Positions 57,001 through 64,000 of a stretch of DNA of 64,000 nucleotides are shown one piece after another. The stretch is taken from NCBI GenBank assembly GCA_944470555.2, contig OX104127.1:115472741-115536740 (forward strand). Direction: 5' to 3'. The notes under the pieces were generated by a model. It did not search any database. It saw only the letters and a list, made by a program, of their open reading frames with translations, and had not been told where the DNA came from. The DNA is from Heterobilharzia americana (taxonomy: Eukaryota > Platyhelminthes > Trematoda > Strigeidida > Schistosomatidae). The translations under genes were made by a program, and so were the position numbers. Each line of letters opens with the position of its first letter. Position 1 is the stretch's first letter.

Positions 57001-60000
57001 GTCTGATACACTTTTATCTCAGACAGTAGAAAAGATTTGTAGCCTATGATGGTAATAAGTGTTTAGTGTTTTCCAACAATTGAGGTTACTTTTTGAACAT
57101 CTCACCTCCAGGCTTGACCAATTTATTAGCATTGAGTTCACTTTTATCTCCTTCAATATCTTTCTAGCCACCTATTACACGTCTTAACGCACTGCTATGG
57201 CAATTGGAACAAATCCAATCTTATGCAACGTAATAATCTGATTTGTCTGTTTGATGATCTATCGACTTCATAAAAGTCAACAACCGAAACTTGCAAGGTA
57301 TTCACAAGTTATTACTATTTATTGATGTGCTTGTAATTCTCAGTAATTCTCCGCTGCTAGCCACAACCAACCAAATTACCGTAATTAACATTCAGGTAAT
57401 ATCGAGGCATCAGCAAAGGAGCCCACATGCCAATAGAGGTTGAACAACTCGATACAATAAAACAATGGAGAATAACAAGTATATCAATAAATAATAATAA
57501 CTACTACCCGTTGTACAAGAGCTGGCTATCGTTCCTCCGTAGCATAGTGGATAACGCCTCGGCGTTTGAAGCGATGGGTTCGGAATTGGAATCTCAATGG
57601 GAACAACGTCACTCACTAGGGTGCAGGTACATCCAGCTGATGAGTCCCAAATAGGACTGAACGCGCGTCCTAGATTCCTCTGCTAGCCAAAACCAACCAA
57701 ATTACCATTATTCACAAGCTCGTTTAAATTGTATTAAACGTTTATTTTAAAAATCAAGCATTTTTCGTCCTGGAATGCAGAGAGAGAACTAAATCGGTCA
57801 GTAGTGAGACTAAAAGTTATCCCCCAAGTGTTATAGCATTGTCTGGAAATATATATTATATGTGTTGTGTATTCATATATTCTGAAGTGAAAACTGCAAT
57901 CATAAATCCTTTTGGATGTAATCTGAAGCCTCAACTGATTCACTATGATCTGCGAGTATCATTCATCCTGAATAACTGTACTTAAGTGGAAGTGTAGCCA
58001 ACACTTTGAACATGAATAAACGGTTTGAAATACGATTCAATAACAGACGGCACTGTAGAAACTACGGAAATAGGTAAAATATTCGTAGAGAGCACAGATG
58101 TTTGTATTTTCACAAACAACCCCACAAATCTGTGGCGAGCACAATAACATCTGGGGATAACTTTTAGCTTCACCCGTTGGTCAGTTGAAAACATTTGAAC
58201 ATCCGCGTAATTTTTTATTCGCACTACAGCTCAACATGACAAGTGATATTTACTGATTTACAAGAAAGTGATTCATTCATGGAAGAAATACATTCACTTT
58301 CTAATACTTCGTTTCTCTAAACTATTACTACTTTGAAGTGTCATCCAAGGATTAAAACAGCAAGATCGGATAATATTAAGCAATTCCAAGAGAAGGAAAA
58401 GCAATTTATGTTCAATATTCAGTCTATTCATAATCACAATTTGTCTTAAGGACTTCTCTTGAGCATACAAATGAAGTGTACGTATGCAACAAGTACATAT
58501 CAATTCAATAGCCACAGTACAGATGAACCGGTAAAACTGTTTATTTTAGAATCAAATAATATTACAAGTATTTGTCGCATTTATTATAAACAAGATTCAT
58601 TTGGATGTTGGTTTTTATCCTGTGTCGAAATAAATAAACGAAAGAACTTCTGTTCCAGGGATTCAGTCAAAGAGTTGAAAGACCAAGATCCAACAAATTT
58701 ATGCTCCCCCTCTCTAATTCACTTAGATTTGGACTGGGATGAGAAGTCCTGACTAGTCAGCCAGTGTGAATACGTTTACGTGGTAGTAACGCATCACAAA
58801 TTCACATGGTGGTCGGGCCGTCCATCCATCCAAATCAACATAGGACCAGGCATTACTGCGTAACAGTCCGAGTTGCCACAACTCATATCAGTACATCAAG
58901 TAAAGGCAGTAAAGTACAAGATGAAGAAAAGAAAATCCAGTCAAAAGAAATATAAAGTACGAAAAGAGAAAAATGAAGAATGACAAAGTGGTGAGATTCG
59001 GTATAGAGTCGTTAACATGAGGATAATGTGTGTATACATCTGCACCACTGACATCAGTTCTGAACCATATCATCTAGGGTCTCCACAATCACTGGTTTCT
59101 CTTGTCCCGCGGACCCCGGTAGTCAGGCAAAACCCTTGATGATTGAAGTGAAATTAAAATCTGGTCAGCAGTTGGACCTAGTAGCTCAGTTGGTAGAGCA
59201 ACGGGCAGGAAATCTGGTGGCCCCTAGTTCGAATCCAGCCGCGGTCCAAATTTTCATCTCACCTTCAATCACCACCCAGTATAAATTCAATCTTAGTTGC
59301 AAACCAAGATTAATACACCACTATTGGTGTAGTTCAGCGGTAGGGATAGCACATATGAAATATGAATGATAGTGTGGAAAAAAATGCATGTAGCTGCAAA
59401 TATTCTTTGACCCCTCGAAAGTGAGGGGGAAAATGGATTGAAAGACTATACGAGAGGACATTCACAGAAAATATTACAGTTATCAAGCCTCATGTTCAAA
59501 ATGATACTGTTTTTTTATGGTCACTAATCACTCTTTATTTCTAATTCACGTAAGTAGCGAGAAGCACATAGCACCAATGGTTAAGTAAAAATAACTAAAA
59601 ACCACATTCCACCAAAGTAGCTTCAGTACTAAATACCTAGGACTTGAGCGTTTCAAATAACCACCTTCAGCTGGGAGTTGTTTGTAATATCTACTTAATA
59701 ATATGGTTATTGCACTAATACTTGTTAATAATCAGTAGTAGTCTTATGACTAAATAAGTGTCTGGGAGCGTTTGTCAAGGGAATTATTTTAAATTTTATA
59801 CTGATTACAAATGATTTTCAATGGACAGGATAACTAAATCTTACATCATTTTCCGAATAGGGATCCGATGAGCTAAATCTTGGTAAAGTGGACATCGAAT
59901 ATCCTACTTTCGAACTACTCATTAGATAATTTTCAGATGACCTTGACGAATACTGATCAAATTTGGAATCTCTCCATTCTGAAAAATATTTTTTTTAAAC

Positions 60001-61718
60001 GAAAAGCCAGTATAGAAATAAACTAAAATGAAAACATATCAAAAAGAAATTCATGTAAACCGCGATTGGTACAAGTTGAAATAGCTGGAAGCGAATGGTC
60101 ATATAAGTAGAGTCATGCAAGCAGAGACTAGTCACATACGACTTCTATGAACAGCACTACAGTTATCGTGGTATATCTCATTAAATTTAAATCATTAAAA
60201 GCTGGCCACATAATGCTATGTTGTATGCACATCGTGAGCAAGCAGAAACCTAGAACTAGATGAGATTTGCAATAATGAATAAGCCGATTAGAACACGTTT
60301 AATTTGATAATCGATAGATAATGAGTGAAAGTCTCACGTGCGCAGATCAACAAAGAAACATATTAGTTTGGTTTAACAGTGACCAGTTACTGTACTGAAA
60401 AGATGAAAGACATTTAATCAAGAAAGTATTTGAAGTTTGTCCCGAAATCACTAACACGCAACTAATTCCCGATATTTATAGCCGGCGCTTTCACTATGTC
60501 TTAAAATATGCCACCTATTACCGCTCACGATCACTCCATATACTCTTTTATTTGACACCTAAAGAAGTGTCAGAGATCATTTACTACCTCTACCTTTGTT
60601 TTCACAACAAGCAGGGTGAAATGACCTGATGAAGATATCTTTAAAAATATGCTGTCACACTCTCATATCTATGCCCTCCGATACTAATCCAATTTCATTC
60701 ACAAAAGTCTCAAAGAGAAGTAACGATGTCCACTGTATGCCACCGCCTGAGTGCAATCAGATAATTACCAACATTATTTTTTTTTGTTTCATCTCAATTT
60801 TCTCCATGTTTAGTTCATAACAACCTCAACTTTTTATAGTTCTGCAAACCATGCTAATAATTTGAACTCATGAAATAGCATCCTGAAGTGTCTGAAAAAA
60901 ATATGCCCTAAACTAGAATGATTTTCACTAATTAAAAGTCTGCAATCTTGGGCCATGATATTTATAACACTACTGGTTCCCAAAGCTTCAGATGATAAGT
61001 CACCTAAAGACCGCAAATGGCCATGTGAATTTTAGCAGAGCTCTCAGAAGCATGCTACACTTGTTTAAACCCACACACCACTTAGAAGTTCCCCACTTGA
61101 TGAAGTCAAATAACGACTTCAGAACTTCACAACGATCCGAATACATAGCCATCAAAAATTAAGTGAATATATTGTTTTTCAAAAGTTAGAAAAATGGTTG
61201 AGACCTAATAAATATATGTATCCAGGCCTAAAACTTGTATGGTATTCCCAAATATGTTGGTCCGAAGATCCACATAGATGCTGAACGACTTCATACCGTA
61301 ATTTGTAGAGACTATGGTTCGAGACTGAAACCTTTGTGTGAATTATCCGAAATAAGGCACAGTGAGAACCTGACCTATGATTAAATGACTCTAATTCGAA
61401 TCTTTAAGCCACTAGCTTACACTCCTGAAAGGATAGTATGTCACATATACGCGAAATACTTATTTTCACCTCAGTATGTACACTAGATCTTTAGAGATTG
61501 CAGTGAGAAACGTTGTCGCTGAGATATTCAATGCTGCAAATTATGAGAAGCAAATAAACAACTGAAAAATGCCAGAGTGACCACGAAGGGAACTGACCTT
61601 TAAGTTCAATTTGATCTACATTCTGGTTTGTAAATGTATCCAGTGGATCAAGGATAGTCCCTGTCTTTGGATTTGCGATGCAATAATCGCTCTGTTGAAG
61701 ATGGCGTTCCGAGCAAAC
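44877..61718 (-). CDS. Unknown Ser/Pro-rich protein, seven-exon 5'-partial gene model
   Basis: Seven exons on the - strand (61598-61718, 59845-59978, 55489-55765, 54163-54302, 51025-51202, 47475-47816, 44877-45049) have consensus AG/GT borders. Phases are out 1/in 1, out 0/in 0, out 1/in 1, out 0/in 0, out 1/in 1 and out 1/in 1, summing exactly to 454 codons plus stop. The protein is hydrophilic and Ser/Thr/Lys-rich, without membrane segments. Features are CPPPPPPPPLP, an SIPPRQL possible SH3 ligand and a helix-prone MDLVTELTNAFKRLQR. These suggest a scaffold linked to actin, profilin or SH3 partners, but I do not recognise the family. The N-terminus lies beyond 61718, probably outside the window. 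Confidence 0.72.
46990..47170 (-). repeat. Sm-alpha-type element with intact hammerhead
   Basis: On the - strand the order is a tRNA-like part with a B box (CTAGTTCGAATCCC), GGTGGGAACAACATAACTCAC, GATACATCC, the ribozyme, then CTGGGTTCCGCTGCTAGC. The same end (CCGCTGCTAGC) bounds the copy at 57354. Schistosome Sm-alpha repeats are known to be pol III-type elements encoding hammerheads. Confidence 0.75.
47006..47050 (-). ncRNA. Hammerhead ribozyme, intact core
   Basis: All catalytic boxes are present: CTGACGA (47038-47044), stem II GTCC/GGAC (47024-47037), GAAA (47020-47023), stem III ATG/CAT with a CC loop, and a cleavage site after ATC at 47012. Stem I pairs ATCCGG (47045-47050) with CTGGGT (47006-47011), six pairs counting G-U. 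It should self-cleave as a type I hammerhead; this is prediction only. Confidence 0.78.
47475..47816 (-). CDS. Minus gene, exon 6
   Basis: It enters in phase 1 after CTTTTGTAG (G+AC = Asp) and leaves in phase 1 before GTAAAA. It is Ser-rich at first (SNPSSSSLSSC), then MSPAPSLSSF, then a helix-prone MDLVTELTNAFKRLQR and a charged end. The helix loosely recalls actin-binding helices of the WH2/EVH2 type but lacks their key basic pattern, so I do not call one. Confidence 0.75.
48599..48993 (+). mobile_element. Hammerhead/tRNA-like SINE with perfect 55-bp inverted repeats
   Basis: The left arm (48599-48653, starting GTTATTCATCGAAGACTGAC) and right arm (48939-48993) are exact reverse complements. 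Between them, in order, are GTTCCAATGACAAGTCGTGACC, an A-box-like GTGGCTCAATGGTAACGCG, a B-box GGGTTCGATCCC, GTGCGCACTG, an intact hammerhead, and the right arm. The same order in the 41858-42139 copy shows that inverted ends belong to the family. The arms are identical and so recent or conserved. Confidence 0.85.
48898..48943 (+). ncRNA. Hammerhead ribozyme, intact core
   Basis: CTGAGGA is at 48904-48910, stem II GTCC/GGAC at 48911-48914 and 48922-48925, and GAAA at 48926-48929. Stem III is the palindrome ACAGCTGT (48929-48936), with the cleavage site after GTC at 48937. Stem I pairs GCACTG (48898-48903) with TAGTGC (48938-48943). The loop-less stem III is also seen in the Sm-alpha copy at 57637 (ACGCGCGT position), so it may work best as a dimer. 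Confidence 0.8.
50530..50645 (-). repeat. tRNA-derived SINE (third family) fragment
   Basis: The - strand reads ATAGCTGTAGTTCACTAGTGTAG..., then GTCATGGGATTGAACCCCAT, an A-box/B-box arrangement shared with copies at 52556, 52870, 53690 and 53870. It is followed by CTCCTACCGAGG, matching CACCTACCGAGG in the 52556 copy. Confidence 0.58.
51025..51202 (-). CDS. Minus gene, exon 5 (polyproline tract)
   Basis: It enters in phase 0 after CTTTAAAAAG and leaves in phase 1 before GTAAAA. It encodes QSEASNSSC, eight prolines, LPANFFKG, then a Cys/Ser/Asn-rich stretch and SDLLKARSSVLEVDEKQ. A P8-L-P run is a typical ligand for profilin, EVH1, WW or SH3 domains. The poly-Gly open frame on the other strand is its shadow. 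Confidence 0.78.
52550..52765 (+). repeat. tRNA-derived SINE (third family)
   Basis: It has GTGGAGCTGTCGCTCATTGG (A-box region), GGGTCACGGTTTCGAAACCC (B-box region), CTCCACCTACCGAGGTTTGG, GGCAGCCAGGTAGCATCATAA, then a 3' part with TGCTGCACAAGTGTGCACAC. It ends near the ATTTCAATTTTC segment, which recurs as GAATTTTCATTTC in the 53870 copy. Confidence 0.65.
52860..52980 (-). repeat. tRNA-derived SINE (third family) fragment
   Basis: On the - strand: AGCTATGGCCCATTGGTTTAA, then CAACCAATGAATCTTGGGTT, then CTCCATCCACCTTA, the same order as the other family members, with a worn B box. Confidence 0.5.
53685..53800 (+). repeat. tRNA-derived SINE (third family) fragment
   Basis: AATGACTCGGTGGTTTACAG, then GGCCATGGGTTCGAGTCCCG (good B box), CCACCTACCAAGCTTCGAGC, AGCAAGGGAGTTC. 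It is close to a second copy 70 bp further on. Confidence 0.62.
53865..54080 (+). repeat. tRNA-derived SINE (third family)
   Basis: GAAGCCATTGCTCACTGGTC (A-box region), GGTCATCGGTTTGAACCCC (B-box region), GGCCTACTGTCATTCTGG, TAGCCAAGTAGCAGCATTAA, then the 3' part with AACATGCAGCATGTAGC. It is collinear with the 52550 copy. Confidence 0.65.
54163..54302 (-). CDS. Minus gene, exon 4
   Basis: It enters in phase 1 after CATTCATTAG (G+AT = Asp) and leaves in phase 0 before GTTAGT. It encodes FKSDGSAMYKPNTQEIVGKS, then LTDIPTYRSSAQRLKATIV and LKPNSKK: basic and hydrophilic, with no recognised domain. Confidence 0.72.
54303..55488 (-). other. Intron between exons 3 and 4 of the minus gene
   Basis: A 1.2-kb intron between GTAAGT and CATTAG (- strand). 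A scrap of hammerhead-SINE 3' sequence may lie at 54555-54600. Nothing else is recognised. Confidence 0.55.
55489..55765 (-). CDS. Minus gene, exon 3
   Basis: It enters in phase 0 after TTTTTTATAG and leaves in phase 1 before a perfect GTAAGT. It encodes IQSLTLSSDVSNGYSKPS, a basic patch NNVKRKCKKH, SIPPRQLTLDQHISPFTLEL, EKRRSISC and LPKKKDFSEALNNTRY. KRRS-I-S fits a basophilic kinase site, and PPRQ a weak SH3 ligand. No globular domain is seen. Confidence 0.75.
56050..56560 (+). mobile_element. CR1/Perere-like non-LTR retrotransposon RT fragment
   Basis: The + strand frame 56267-56557 reads CLLLQFLFNFLTDVTLF, then LLRKNLVELKCTEEITLLSP, then NGDNMHGLSKALTGNLSM. This follows the RT pattern PLSPFLFNF..D, L.YADDI.LL and a helix before FG...; KCTEEITLL stands where YADDIALL is expected, so the catalytic Asp pair is gone. 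Upstream to 56050 the similarity is weaker. The family is assigned by pattern only. Confidence 0.55.
57354..57710 (+). repeat. Sm-alpha element with inactive hammerhead, one unit plus repeated end
   Basis: CTGCTAGCC(A)CAACCAACC..AAATTACC occurs at 57354 and again at 57680, 326 bp apart, so a whole unit is bounded by its own end sequence as in a tandem array. Inside are a tRNA-like part (CCGTAGCATAGTGGATAACG, GATGGGTTCGGAATTGG), AATGGGAACAACGTCACTCAC, GTACATCCAG and the ribozyme: CTGATGA and GTCCCAAATAGGAC are intact, but the GAAA box reads TGAA. Confidence 0.78.
58690..59370 (+). repeat. tRNA-derived SINE (second family)
   Basis: After TGGGATGAGAAGTCCTGACTAG and a GTGGTCGGGC block comes an inserted or unique part, then GTAGTCAGGCAAAACCC. 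The best tRNA-like part in the window follows (59172-59250): GGACCTAGTAGCTCAGTTGG, TAGAGCA, then CTAGTTCGAATCCAG and GCGGTCC. The acceptor ends pair for five bases and the D stem (GCTC/GAGC) is perfect, but the anticodon stem does not form, so it is not a tRNA gene. The same family occurs at 41060-41440. Confidence 0.68.
59845..59978 (-). CDS. Minus gene, exon 2
   Basis: It enters in phase 1 after ATATTTTTCAG (G+AA = Glu) and leaves in phase 0 before GTAAGA. It encodes WRDSKFDQYSSRSSENYLM, then SSSKVGYSMSTLPRFSSSDP, YSEND. It is Ser/Tyr-rich, typical of disordered phosphorylated linkers. Confidence 0.73.
59979..61597 (-). other. Intron between exons 1 and 2 of the minus gene
   Basis: It runs from GTCAGT to TTTTTCAG on the - strand. 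I see no repeat family or exon inside. Confidence 0.55.
61598..61718 (-). CDS. Minus gene, first in-window exon
   Basis: It enters in phase 0 after CTAATATTTCAG and leaves in phase 1 before GTCAGT; both other frames have stops. It encodes VCSERHLQQSDYC, then IANPKTGTILDPLDTF and TNQNVDQIELK. The Cys..His..Cys spacing could be the tail of a zinc-binding module, but the rest of such a domain would be upstream and cannot be checked. Confidence 0.72.
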
Positions 61719-63683
61719 CTGAAATATTAGTAGTAGGCTATCAATAATTTAAACTACATGAAAACAACAATAGATGTCTAGAAAGTTAGTAGCAAACTAT
61801 TTCCCAAAAAATTAACTTAGTGTTCAGATATAATTATTTTAAACTGCATTGTTCCGATGAATTTGGACTTCGCAAAATTCAGAATCTGGTTGTATAAACT
61901 CGCTCCCTAAGTGGATAATTCACAAGGTCACCCAGCCAACACTCATATAAACACATGATTTTTCACCTTGATCATCATCGTTTTGCAGTGAGATTAAATG
62001 CATTGAGTTTCTTTCTGATTTATCATGTTATTACTTTCTAGTGACCGAGTACAGGTTCAAAACTAAGTGTGAGGCGATCAGTTTTCATACAATTGTCAGC
62101 AAGTTATGCATTGAGTCGCATAGCGCTCCTGCAACCGAATCATACAAAAACTTAACATCAATAACTACAACAATCCGATATATAGAAGCAGTGGGATTTC
62201 ATAAATTAATCAGTACAAAGGGCACAACCTTTTAGGAAGTTTAAAAACAATATTGTCGTAAATTATTTTTAAGTCACAGTTAGCGTATATGATGGATTCT
62301 ACCATTTGACATGGTCAGATTAAGTTATATTCGGCAAAACTGAGACCTTAAGTTGGGTTGTTTAATTTCAAGATGCATCTTTGCTGTCAGAGACATTGTG
62401 AAAAACACTATGAACTAAGCGATGAGAGCGTAGACCTATTTATGAGAAATAATCACTTGTATCTTGAGGGAACCAATGATATTACTAAACTAAACAACAT
62501 ACAGACTACCTCGTGATCGACGTTTGTCAGTATTTTTCACCACGTTAGGTACAAGATTAGCAGAAGCCTACTTCTTATAAATGAACTGATGCTGAAGTCA
62601 GAAAGTTAGTCTAGATGCTAGTCAGTGCATATCAAATGAAAGCAATTCTGGTACAGCAAAAATGGATGACACATACTGATCTGCGAGAACTTCGATGCCA
62701 ATATAACGTTCATTTGGTTGCCAAATGTCGTGTAAACCGCTTGTGTCAGTACTTCAGCTACACTATGGTAAAACCTGGTCACTACGATAGAAAAACATTC
62801 AATAGCTCTATATGTCTGGTTTTCATTAGAAAACTCGTATCTAATACTACTATTATTTCAGAAATTTTAAGGTTCTATAGCATTTCTGAACACTGAAAAC
62901 TGTTACTCAACAAGTGATGCTCTAATTAGCTTCCGGAAAGCAAACATTTTCAACGGACATCATTTCAGTAGCTTCCTCATTAAGTACTACTTCCAGATGC
63001 CAGGAATGACTGGCTAGAAGAAATGAAAAGGTAGGTAGTTTACTAAATGGTCCTATGGGATAAATGTCAGTTATTGTTGGATATCCACAGATGTGCCTTG
63101 ATTTTATGGACGAAGTGCTTAATGATATTGGCAACTTGATAATGCATCAACACTGATTGTCAAGCAATGAACAACAGATCACTTCCTAGCTGCATATAGT
63201 GGGAAAGGACGTTAACTTGGTAGAATATTATGTTAACTAATCTACAGTAGTCTAAAACTAGATTACAGCTCTGCCTTTATATATTTAGGTCATAGAAACG
63301 ATATAAATAAAGAGCAAATGTAAACAGATGCCATCCAATATGAAAAGGCCAACACATAATAGTGGCAGAACCCATAAAAATCAATGTAGAGCATTTTAAC
63401 GAAAAGCATAGTTCAGAGATGATATACACACTGTTAACTAGCGCACTAGATTATACACTTGGTATAGGACGCAGTGATACATTATTTATTTAGTGGATCA
63501 CGTCTGGAGCATAATTTGTTGCTCTTAAATTATATATCACTGTGTTACACCAAGTAATTTAGTATAGAACTATGCTCCACCAAGATACCCAAGTTAAACG
63601 CTCGTACTGTTAACTAGCGCACCGATAAGTCTATGTGTAGCATGCATACTAGGACCCAAAAAGCTTCCAGTTACCAAATATAC
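61719..63683 (-). other. Upstream intron or flank of the minus gene
   Basis: No supported exon between 61719 and 63430. Open stretches at 62615-62896 (+) and 62922-63134 (-) have no domain or splice support. A small repeat-bounded insert lies at 63431-63622. Confidence 0.45.
63431..63622. repeat. Small insert bounded by 16-bp direct repeats
   Basis: CTGTTAACTAGCGCAC occurs exactly at 63431-63446 and 63607-63622. Inside, ACTTGGTATAGGACGCAGTGATAC (63459 on, quoted in part) is imperfectly inverted near 63535-63560 (ATCACTGTGTTACACCAAGT). This could be a small hairpin-type element with target duplication, or a simple local duplication. Confidence 0.5.
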
Positions 63684-63722
63684 CCAGGCATTATATTCAG
63701 TAGAGATTTTGTGGCCTTCTAC
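63684..63722 (-). CDS. Candidate small upstream exon of the minus gene
   Basis: On the - strand, TATCACTTTTCAG precedes 39 bases that read VEGHKISTEYNAW in phase 0 and end at a GTATAT donor, which fits phase 0 of the next exon at 61718. The spacing to the following Cys/His residues loosely resembles the second half of a LIM finger (EG.......W..C). The frame also stays open past the donor, so this is tentative. Confidence 0.28.
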
Positions 63723-64000
63723 CTGAAAAGTGATACAAACAAAAGAGTAAAGAATGCTTCTTGGTTGTATACACAGTGACTGTTAATTTTCTGATCGTCC
63801 GAATTATTGGCCTTACATTCTTTTATGAGCCAACATCATACCCAGTTTAACACGAACAATAATAGACACAACCTGTATATGGTTACTACTCATTTCTATA
63901 GGTGGACTGGCTCTTCTTACTCTGTAACTTGAACCAAATGTTTTAACTACTTAAACCAATTTTTAAAATGCAGTCCCCCACCCCATCCCCAGTCCAAATG

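Larger units (their letters stand above)
55766..59844 (-). other. Intron between exons 2 and 3 of the minus gene
   Basis: It contains a CR1-like RT fragment (about 56050-56560), a complete Sm-alpha unit with an extra end (57354-57710) and a long tRNA-derived SINE (58690-59370). The rest is non-coding. Confidence 0.55.

Noticed and set aside
59172..59250. A functional tRNA gene
   Set aside because: The D arm and A and B boxes are good, but the anticodon stem and full acceptor stem do not form, and the unit is part of a dispersed SINE also seen at 41060-41440.
62615..62896. 93-codon + strand frame
   Set aside because: No recognisable domain and no supporting neighbours; its length is compatible with chance.

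Overview
The window looks like genomic DNA of a parasitic flatworm, most likely a Schistosoma species. It is AT-rich, with short exons separated by kilobase introns and GT..AG splice sites. It is littered with decayed copies of repeat families typical of schistosomes: an RTE-clade non-LTR retrotransposon (SR2-like), Penelope-like elements, Sm-alpha-type elements carrying hammerhead ribozymes, and tRNA-derived SINEs. There is no bacterial, viral or organellar signature, and no intact rRNA or tRNA gene.

Two multi-exon genes account for essentially all host coding sequence. (1) On the + strand, four exons (3889-4184, 6691-7009, 18914-19439, 23803-25192) join in perfect phase into the last 843 codons of a single-pass membrane protein. 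It has a BAMBI/TGF-beta-receptor-like cysteine-rich ectodomain, a transmembrane helix, and no kinase domain. Its cytoplasmic tail is about 570 residues, rich in Asn/Gln/Ser, with a PPxY motif. The exon with the signal peptide lies upstream, probably outside the window. (2) On the - strand, seven exons (from 61598-61718 down to 44877-45049) also join in perfect phase, giving the last 454 residues of a Ser/Pro-rich protein with an eight-proline tract. I do not recognise its family; it may be a cytoskeletal or SH3-linked adaptor. The two genes converge tail to tail.

The rest is repeats. The introns of gene 1 hold a Penelope GIY-YIG endonuclease remnant (7.7-8.1 kb), a Penelope RT remnant (20.2-20.9 kb), an RTE copy (21.3-22.9 kb), tRNA/hammerhead SINEs and a near-perfect 54-bp palindrome. 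The 25.2-44.9 kb intergenic stretch holds three further RTE copies, one of them nearly full length with both endonuclease and RT domains. It also holds three Penelope fragments, two long (TA)n tracts and several SINEs. The introns of gene 2 hold hammerhead-bearing elements, two of which keep an apparently intact catalytic core (47006-47050, - strand; 48898-48943, + strand), plus tRNA-like SINEs and a CR1-like RT scrap.

The two most interesting items are the kinase-less TGF-beta pseudoreceptor with an unusually long tail and an intron-retention stop that would give a short-tailed isoform, and the hammerhead SINE at 48599-48993. That SINE is bounded by perfect 55-bp inverted repeats, and one arm begins two bases after the ribozyme cleavage site and overlaps stem I.
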